Source: Syntrophaceae bacterium (GTDB lineage: Bacteria > Desulfobacterota > Syntrophia > Syntrophales > UBA5619). From it: a stretch of DNA of 6,075 nucleotides. Made by a program: the position numbers and the translations under genes. The stretch lies in assembly GCA_023249795.1 (NCBI GenBank), contig JAHFBU010000108.1:1-6075 (forward strand). The letters are read 5' to 3'. Below the pieces are notes generated by a model. That model searched no databases. It saw nothing but the letters and a program-made list of their open reading frames with translations, and was not told where the DNA came from. Positions 1-3,955 of the stretch are shown here, piece by piece (the first letter of the stretch is position 1; each line of letters begins with the position of its first letter).

Positions 1-1095
1 CAGGCGGTCATGGCCGGCAACGTCGAATTCCGGAAGGCGCGGCGAATGTCTCTTCACATACGCGTCGTAGCGGACGCTGAATGAATTTATCTCCCGCGCA
101 AGCTGGGTGCGGAGGAGATCCATGTCGTCATAATCGGGATTTTCGACAAACAGCGGGTGCGCTTTTGTACGCACGATATGATCGGGCGTCAGCGGCGCCG
201 TGCAGGCAAGATCCCGTGCCCGGGAAGAGTCCAGAATATCGAGTATCTCGCGGGTGATGAGGGGAACAAGGACCACTCTTTCATGCGGGTTGTCCGGATC
301 GGCGGTTGCCGGTGAAAGCAGCCCCCGAAGCAGCGGCGCAATTGTCGTATAATGTTTGCGGGCAGTTTCAAGGGGCGTCTCCGGGCTTGACGGAAAGATC
401 CTCCGCCTGGATTCATCAATATATTTCTCCGCCCTGCTGACGATCTCTATGGTGCTGTCGTACGCCTGTTTCGGATTTCTCCCCCATGTGATCAGGCCGT
501 GATGCATGACGACGATCGCCCGCAACCCTTTTCTCCGGTCCCGTTCATCGGCCACCGCACAGCCGAGCGCCAGACCGGAACCCGCATACGGCACCACCCC
601 TACATCACTCCCCAGTGCGGAGATGATAGCCTCTTCACCGCCAACCCGATTGGTCAGCGTCAGGATCGACGCCGGATGCGTATGCACAATGGCTGCCTCG
701 TCGAGGAAAGCATGCATCAGCGTCTCGACGGAAGGCAGCGCGTCTCCGGGCTTGAGCATGTGCATGCGGAACTCGCCGGCCATGATTTCATCCGTCAGCA
801 ATGAAACGGTGCGCAGTCTTTTGAGATAGGCATGATCGAGGCAGACAAAACCCGAAGGGGTGATCCTGTCCATCGCAACGCCCGAAGCCTTGACGAAAAG
901 GGCAGCGACATCATCTCCGGCAAGCGTTTTGACCATGCCCTTGATCGATGTGTTTCCGCCGCCATGCATGGCCAGGGCCGGTTCGCTTCCAACCAGGCGC
1001 GTTGCATACGCCAGAAGCGCAATAGCGTCCTCCCATTCGGGGCGTTGGGCCGTCACAAAATCGTCTGCTTCGGCTTCATTCCAGGCGTTGTTCAT
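1..1095 (-). CDS. Class II aldolase (RhaD/YuxG-like), probably bifunctional aldolase/short-chain dehydrogenase; 3' end cut by window edge
   Basis: Partial gene: 365 uninterrupted codons from an ATG at 1093-1095 to the left edge, no stop seen. The N-terminal ~225 residues form a class II aldolase/adducin fold: a GGGNTS phosphate-binding segment (residues 45-50), KASG (69-72), the catalytic acid in PSVE (Glu124), zinc ligands in HTHP (His138, His140) and the third ligand in MHHG (His199). Family enzymes use Zn2+ to split ketose 1-phosphates such as rhamnulose- or fuculose-1-phosphate into dihydroxyacetone phosphate and an aldehyde in the cytoplasm. Residues ~280-320 (an EILDILDSSRA stretch, then TPDHIVRTKAHPLF) resemble the linker of the ~680-residue bifunctional aldolase/short-chain dehydrogenase family, so a Rossmann domain is expected beyond the edge; that is inferred. 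The start lies 24 bp after the LsrF-like gene on the same strand with only a weak GGGAAAG ribosome site, suggesting one operon and perhaps coupled translation. The substrate is unknown. Confidence 0.88.
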   Translation of the reverse strand, partial: MNNAWNEAEADDFVTAQRPEWEDAIALLAYATRLVGSEPALAMHGGGNTSIKGMVKTLAGDDVAALFVKASGVAMDRITPSGFVCLDHAYLKRLRTVSLLTDEIMAGEFRMHMLKPGDALPSVETLMHAFLDEAAIVHTHPASILTLTNRVGGEEAIISALGSDVGVVPYAGSGLALGCAVADERDRRKGLRAIVVMHHGLITWGRNPKQAYDSTIEIVSRAEKYIDESRRRIFPSSPETPLETARKHYTTIAPLLRGLLSPATADPDNPHERVVLVPLITREILDILDSSRARDLACTAPLTPDHIVRTKAHPLFVENPDYDDMDLLRTQLAREINSFSVRYDAYVKRHSPRLPEFDVAGHDRL

Positions 1096-1119
1096 GATGG
1101 TCGCTTTCCCGGCAGTTCT

Positions 1120-2001
1120 TTATGCCTGTTGCTGTTTCAGATCGAGGAACATCTCAAAAGCCTGCTCCGGTTTCATGTTTTCGTGAACAACCTTGCGAAC
1201 CGCTTTGATCATGGCAACGGGCGCCTCTGATTGAAAGATGTTTCTCCCCATGTCAACGCCGGCCGCACCCTGGTCGATCGCCTTCCAGGCCATCTTCAGC
1301 GCATCGCGCTCGGGCAGTTTCTTGCCGCCGGCAATGACAATGGGAACAGGACATCCGGCTGTGACCGTCTCGAAATCGGGGACGAAATAGGTCTTGACGA
1401 ACGCGGCGCCAAGCTCGGCACAGATCCGCGTGGCAAGCCGGATATACCTGGTATCGCGGACCAGTTCCTTGCCGACGGCCGTTACGCCCAGCACCGGCAT
1501 GCCGACTCTGTTTCCCATGTCGATCAGATTCGTCAGGTTGATCACCGACTGCGTTTCGAATTCGCCGCCGATGAAAACCTGTGTCGCAACGGCGCAGGCG
1601 TTCAGTCGCACCGCGTCCTCCATATCCATGGCGATACGCTCGTTGGACAGTTCCTTCAGAATGCTCGGCCCGCCGCTTGCGCGAAGCACCGTGGCCCTGT
1701 TCAGCGAAGGGGGAATTACGGACCGCAGAATCCCACGCGTCAGCATGAGCGCATCGGCAAAGGGCGCGAGCGGCACTATGGTGATATCCGGCCGTTCCAG
1801 ACCCGTCGTGGGACCCTGAAAGTATCCGTGGTCAAAGGCAAGCATCACGGTTTTGCCGGACTTTGCCTCGAAAATGCGGGCGAGCCGGTTTTTCATTCCC
1901 CAGTCGTAGGAATTCGACCCTTTCAGGAAAAAGAGTTCGCTCTGTTGAGGCACATCCGTATGAAAACTTTTTTCAACCTTTGAGCTATCCGCTTCCGGCA
2001 T
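1120..2001 (-). CDS. lsrF: LsrF-like class I aldolase / 3-hydroxy-5-phosphonooxypentane-2,4-dione thiolase
   Basis: A 293-residue protein, about the length of E. coli LsrF and recognisably similar from end to end. E. coli LsrF transfers an acetyl group from phosphorylated autoinducer-2 product to CoA, giving acetyl-CoA and dihydroxyacetone phosphate. Visible family marks are KTVMLAFDHGYFQGPTTGLER (residues 50-70, with Asp57), LTRGILRS (87-94), the Schiff-base lysine Lys203 in FVKTYFV, CPVPIVIAGGKKLPERDAL (217-235) and the phosphate-binding GVDMGRNIFQS (248-258). The ATG is supported by a near-perfect Shine-Dalgarno AAAGGAGG (2007-2014) five bases upstream and by homology starting at the N-terminus. 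It is the first gene of an operon with the class II aldolase and has its own strong promoter. No lsr transporter, kinase (lsrK), isomerase (lsrG) or repressor (lsrR) gene is visible, so AI-2 processing is not established; it may act on another phosphorylated substrate. The family call is firm, the substrate is not. Confidence 0.93.
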   Translation of the reverse strand: MPEADSSKVEKSFHTDVPQQSELFFLKGSNSYDWGMKNRLARIFEAKSGKTVMLAFDHGYFQGPTTGLERPDITIVPLAPFADALMLTRGILRSVIPPSLNRATVLRASGGPSILKELSNERIAMDMEDAVRLNACAVATQVFIGGEFETQSVINLTNLIDMGNRVGMPVLGVTAVGKELVRDTRYIRLATRICAELGAAFVKTYFVPDFETVTAGCPVPIVIAGGKKLPERDALKMAWKAIDQGAAGVDMGRNIFQSEAPVAMIKAVRKVVHENMKPEQAFEMFLDLKQQQA

Positions 2002-2052
2002 GGAGTCCTCCTTTACGATCTTGAAATCGAGCCAATCCGACCGACCTTACGG

Positions 2053-2085
2053 CGCGCCCAACCTTTCCAATGGATGGACGGCGCG
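2053..2085. repeat. Short GC-rich inverted repeat over the lsrF transcription start region
   Basis: CGCGCC (2053-2058) and GGCGCG (2080-2085) are a six-base inverted repeat separated by 21 bases. The right arm sits next to the -10 box of the minus-strand lsrF promoter (2086-2091), about where transcription would start. It could be an operator half-site pair or a weak leader hairpin. The arms are short and the region is GC-rich, so chance is a real alternative. Confidence 0.25.
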
Positions 2086-2114
2086 AGTATAACGGGAAGG
2101 GGCGTGCCGGTCAA
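2086..2114 (-). promoter_or_regulatory. Sigma70-type promoter for the lsrF-like operon
   Basis: On the minus strand, TTGACC (2109-2114, five of six to consensus) is followed by a 17-base spacer and TATACT (2086-2091, five of six). Transcription would start near 2079, leaving a leader of about 78 bases before the ATG at 2001. The optimal spacing and close matches make this the best promoter in the window. It faces away from the Nudix promoter, with only 25 bases between the two -35 boxes. Confidence 0.72.
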
Positions 2115-2153
2115 ATATATTCGCGAAGTCCTTTCTTTCTTGACAATATATTC
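2114..2153. repeat. Duplicated AATATATTC element in the divergent promoter region (candidate operator)
   Basis: AATATATTC occurs at 2114-2122 and again at 2145-2153, a 31-base offset of about three helical turns. The AATATATT core is itself palindromic. The first copy overlaps the last base of the lsrF -35 box on its upstream side; the second overlaps the last base of the Nudix -35 box and enters that promoter's spacer. The arrangement suits one regulator controlling both divergent promoters, but AT-rich promoter DNA can give such matches by chance. Confidence 0.4.
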
Positions 2154-2167
2154 CAATCCGTTACGAT
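2140..2167 (+). promoter_or_regulatory. Sigma70-type promoter for the Nudix gene
   Basis: A perfect -35 TTGACA (2140-2145) is followed by a 16-base spacer and TACGAT (2162-2167, four of six, keeping the key first, second and last bases). Transcription would begin near 2174, about 20 bases before the ATG at 2195. That would leave a short leader holding little besides the ribosome-binding site, and would place the GTG at 2180 inside that leader. Confidence 0.65.
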
Positions 2168-2182
2168 AAATCAAAAGAAGTG

Positions 2183-2190
2183 AAAGGAGG
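2183..2190 (+). promoter_or_regulatory. Ribosome-binding site that fixes the Nudix start
   Basis: AAAGGAGG lies four bases before the ATG at 2195-2197. An in-frame GTG at 2180 would extend the protein by five residues, but those codons are this Shine-Dalgarno sequence itself (GTG AAA GGA GGA GCC), so the ATG is the real start. Confidence 0.85.
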
Positions 2191-2194
2191 AGCC

Positions 2195-2641
2195 ATGCGG
2201 ATAAGGGTGTCGGCGGTATTCGAAAGGGAAGAGGAGATCCTCTGCATGAAGTACGTTTATGGCGGAAAGGAGGTCTTCGCCCTGCCCGGAGGCGGTGTCG
2301 ATCAGGACGTTCCCCTCCAGCAGGCCATCGTGGATGAATGGCGGGACGAACTCGGCGTCAAGCTTGAATTCGGCGACATCATCATGGTCGGCGAGGCGCC
2401 CGCAACCAAGCGGCATCCCCAGACCCTGCACATCGTCTTCGCGGCGATCGAGATCCACGGAACCCCCAGAATACGGCCGGACAATACCCATTCTCTCGAC
2501 ATTGCATGGGTTCCGATAAACAAATTGGAGAAAACGCCCCTTTACCCTGATGTGGGCAGGAAGCTTTACGAATGCCTGACAGTTAGGCCGCGGAGATCCA
2601 TCGAATTCATCGGAAACTGTATGGAGCGGGGATACTGGTGA
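2195..2641 (+). CDS. Nudix-family hydrolase with a degenerate Nudix box
   Basis: A 148-residue, single-domain protein of normal Nudix length, probably cytoplasmic. Nudix enzymes hydrolyse nucleoside diphosphates linked to another group, using Mg2+ held by acids of the box Gx5Ex7REUxEExGU. The N-terminal strand MRIRVSAVFEREEEILCMKY leads to FALPGGGVD and a box aligned at residues 33-55. Relative to the consensus the first Glu is Val39, the Arg is Asp47 and the penultimate Glu is Asp51, while Glu48, Glu52 and Gly54-Val55 are kept. Three acidic positions of the metal-binding segment therefore remain, but the salt-bridge Arg and first Glu are lost. Activity may be reduced, shifted or replaced by a binding role. 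The rest of the fold looks intact, so this is not an obvious pseudogene. It is monocistronic, divergent from the LsrF-like operon and convergent with the tRNA. The substrate is unpredictable. Confidence 0.88.
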   Translation: MRIRVSAVFEREEEILCMKYVYGGKEVFALPGGGVDQDVPLQQAIVDEWRDELGVKLEFGDIIMVGEAPATKRHPQTLHIVFAAIEIHGTPRIRPDNTHSLDIAWVPINKLEKTPLYPDVGRKLYECLTVRPRRSIEFIGNCMERGYW

Positions 2642-2678
2642 GCGGATGACGCGCCCCCGAGAGGAAGGGCAGAGGAAC

Positions 2679-2755
2679 TGGTGCCCCTGCCGAGATTCGA
2701 ACTCGGGGCCTGCGGATTAGGAATCCGTCGCTCTATCCGTCTGAGCTACAGGGGC
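2679..2755 (-). tRNA. tRNA-Arg(CCU)
   Basis: A 77-base cloverleaf with encoded CCA. The acceptor stem is GCCCCTG/CAGGGGC (seven perfect pairs). The D arm is GCTC/GAGC with a nine-base loop containing GG. The anticodon loop TTCCTAA carries anticodon CCT (plus-strand AGG at 2719-2721), reading AGG arginine codons. The variable loop has five bases, and the T arm CCGAG-TTCGAAT-CTCGG is perfect. The base of the anticodon stem shows an A27-C43 mismatch; the other four pairs are good. It lies downstream of ftsY in the same direction, with its 3' end towards the Nudix gene. Confidence 0.97.
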
Positions 2756-2775
2756 GATCCGGGGGAAGTGGGCCT

Positions 2776-2804
2776 CGTCTAACACGCTTTATGGCCGGAG
2801 TCAA
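2776..2804 (-). promoter_or_regulatory. Probable promoter of tRNA-Arg(CCU)
   Basis: On the minus strand TTGACT (2799-2804, five of six) precedes a 17-base spacer and TAGACG (2776-2781, three of six), with an A/T-rich AAAGAATA stretch just upstream. Transcription would start near 2769, about 14 bases before the tRNA. Weak -10 boxes are common at stable-RNA promoters. No clear terminator separates ftsY from this point, so read-through from ftsY could also contribute. Confidence 0.5.
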
Positions 2805-2890
2805 TATTCTTTCCCCTCCACGGCAGTGGCCGGGAGCTTGCCTTGCCTTTCCTTAGTCTTTATATACCTGACAGATTCGGATGAAACGGC

Positions 2891-3835
2891 TCAACGGTCG
2901 TTCGGCGTGAAGAGGGCCTCGACGAACTCTTCGGCGCGGAAGGGACGCAGGTCGTCCGCCTGTTCTCCGACGCCGATGTAGCGAAGCGGTATTTCGAGTT
3001 CCTTCGCGATCCGGATGACGACGCCCCCCTTCGACGTCCCGTCCAGCTTCGTCAGGACGAGGCCGGTGACACCGATCTCGTCCCGGAACATCCGCGCCTG
3101 GGCGATGGCGTTCTGGCCGGTCGTCGCATCGAGGACGAGAAGGATCTCGTGCGGCGCGCCGGGAAGCTCCCGCGCCATGATCCGCTTCATTTTCTTGAGC
3201 TCCTCCATCAGGTTCACCTTCGTGTGGAGGCGGCCGGCGGTGTCGATGATGACGACGCCCGGTCGGCCGGTCTTGGCGGCGCGGATCCCGTCGAAGACGA
3301 CGGCGGCCGGATCGGCGTTGGCGGCCTGGTGGATCAGCGGAACGTCCACCCGCTTCGCCCACGCCTCCAGTTGTTCAATGGCCGCCGCGCGGAAGGTGTC
3401 GGCGGCCACGAGCGTCACCTCGCGCCCCTCCTCCTTCAGGCTGCGGGCAATCTTGCCGATGGTCGTGGTCTTCCCCGTGCCGTTCACCCCGACGACCATG
3501 ATCGTGTAGATCCCGTCCGGCGGGATCTGCATGGGGGCCTCGTTTCGGAGGAGGATCTCCAGCATTGTCTCCCGGAGGACCTTTTTGAGAACTTCGGGAC
3601 TGCCAAGCTCCTTGCGCTTCACCTTGTCCTTCATAGATTCGATCAGTTCGCCGGTGAAGGCCGGCCCCACGTCCGCCGCGATGAGCGCCTCTTCCAGCTC
3701 GTCGAAAAGCGCCTGGTCGATCTCCTTGCTGCCGAGGAGGATGTCGTCGACATCCGTGAGAAGGAGCTTCCGGGTCTTGGCAAGCCCCGACTTCAGACGG
3801 TCGAAAAATCCCCTTTTGCCGTTTTCCTCTGCCAT
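2891..3835 (-). CDS. ftsY: Signal recognition particle receptor FtsY (SRP-dependent GTPase)
   Basis: A 314-residue SRP receptor. It pairs with the Ffh/4.5S RNA particle at the inner membrane and, through reciprocal GTP hydrolysis, hands translating ribosomes to the SecYEG translocon. The N-terminus GFFDRLKSGLAKTR (residues 9-22) matches the amphipathic membrane-targeting segment usual before the helical N domain (~25-100). The G domain carries GVNGTGKTTT (P-loop, 116-125), DTFRAAA (146-152), DTAGR (198-202), TKLDGT (262-267) and YIGVGEQADDLRPF (286-299). It lacks the long acidic A domain of E. coli FtsY (~500 residues), like the compact receptors of many bacteria. The ATG has an AGGAA site (3843-3847) seven bases upstream. 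It follows smc in the same direction after 120 bp, an order also known from Bacillus subtilis. Reading frame and motifs are complete; no anomaly is seen. Confidence 0.97.
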   Translation of the reverse strand: MAEENGKRGFFDRLKSGLAKTRKLLLTDVDDILLGSKEIDQALFDELEEALIAADVGPAFTGELIESMKDKVKRKELGSPEVLKKVLRETMLEILLRNEAPMQIPPDGIYTIMVVGVNGTGKTTTIGKIARSLKEEGREVTLVAADTFRAAAIEQLEAWAKRVDVPLIHQAANADPAAVVFDGIRAAKTGRPGVVIIDTAGRLHTKVNLMEELKKMKRIMARELPGAPHEILLVLDATTGQNAIAQARMFRDEIGVTGLVLTKLDGTSKGGVVIRIAKELEIPLRYIGVGEQADDLRPFRAEEFVEALFTPNDR

Positions 3836-3906
3836 ATATCCGTTCCTGAAATGGGATTGCGCCGCAACCGTTTGGTTCCAACAGGCGGACGTTTCGGCGC
3901 GGGGTT

Positions 3907-3936
3907 TCTATAATGCTTTTTGCCGGCACTTGTAAA
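3907..3936 (-). promoter_or_regulatory. Possible promoter for ftsY in the smc-ftsY gap
   Basis: On the minus strand TTTACA (3931-3936, five of six) is followed by an 18-base spacer and TATAGA (3907-3912, four of six). A start near 3900 would give ftsY a leader of about 65 bases. It would let ftsY be expressed apart from smc. The 120-bp gap is wide for a tight operon, but no terminator hairpin with a T-tract follows smc, so co-transcription remains possible. Confidence 0.4.
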
Positions 3937-3955
3937 GGGCGAAAGGAATGAAGGA

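Noticed and set aside
1231..1983. A 250-codon plus-strand reading frame antisense to the LsrF-like gene
   Set aside because: It lies wholly opposite a gene with clear end-to-end family similarity, its translation is rich in Arg, Gly and His with no recognisable motif, and no ribosome site precedes it. Long antisense frames are expected at this GC content.
2180..2194. Upstream GTG as the Nudix start
   Set aside because: These codons are the Shine-Dalgarno sequence AAAGGAGG for the ATG at 2195, and they lie within a few bases of the predicted transcription start.
2642..2678. Possible bidirectional terminator between the Nudix gene and the tRNA
   Set aside because: The 37-bp gap contains only a weak GCCC/GGGC pairing and no T-run in either direction.
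2817..2845. Possible terminator hairpin between ftsY and the tRNA (CCAC/GTGG or CGGC/GCCG stems)
   Set aside because: The stems are only four base pairs, mutually exclusive, and not followed by a T-tract on either strand.
3149..3913. A 254-codon plus-strand reading frame antisense to ftsY
   Set aside because: It mirrors the codon pattern of ftsY, has low-complexity Arg/Gly/Leu/Asp-rich sequence and no domain. It is a shadow of the real gene.
3909..3914. Perfect TATAAT on the plus strand in the smc-ftsY gap
   Set aside because: There is no -35 box at proper spacing upstream and no plus-strand gene downstream; it overlaps the better-placed minus-strand promoter candidate.
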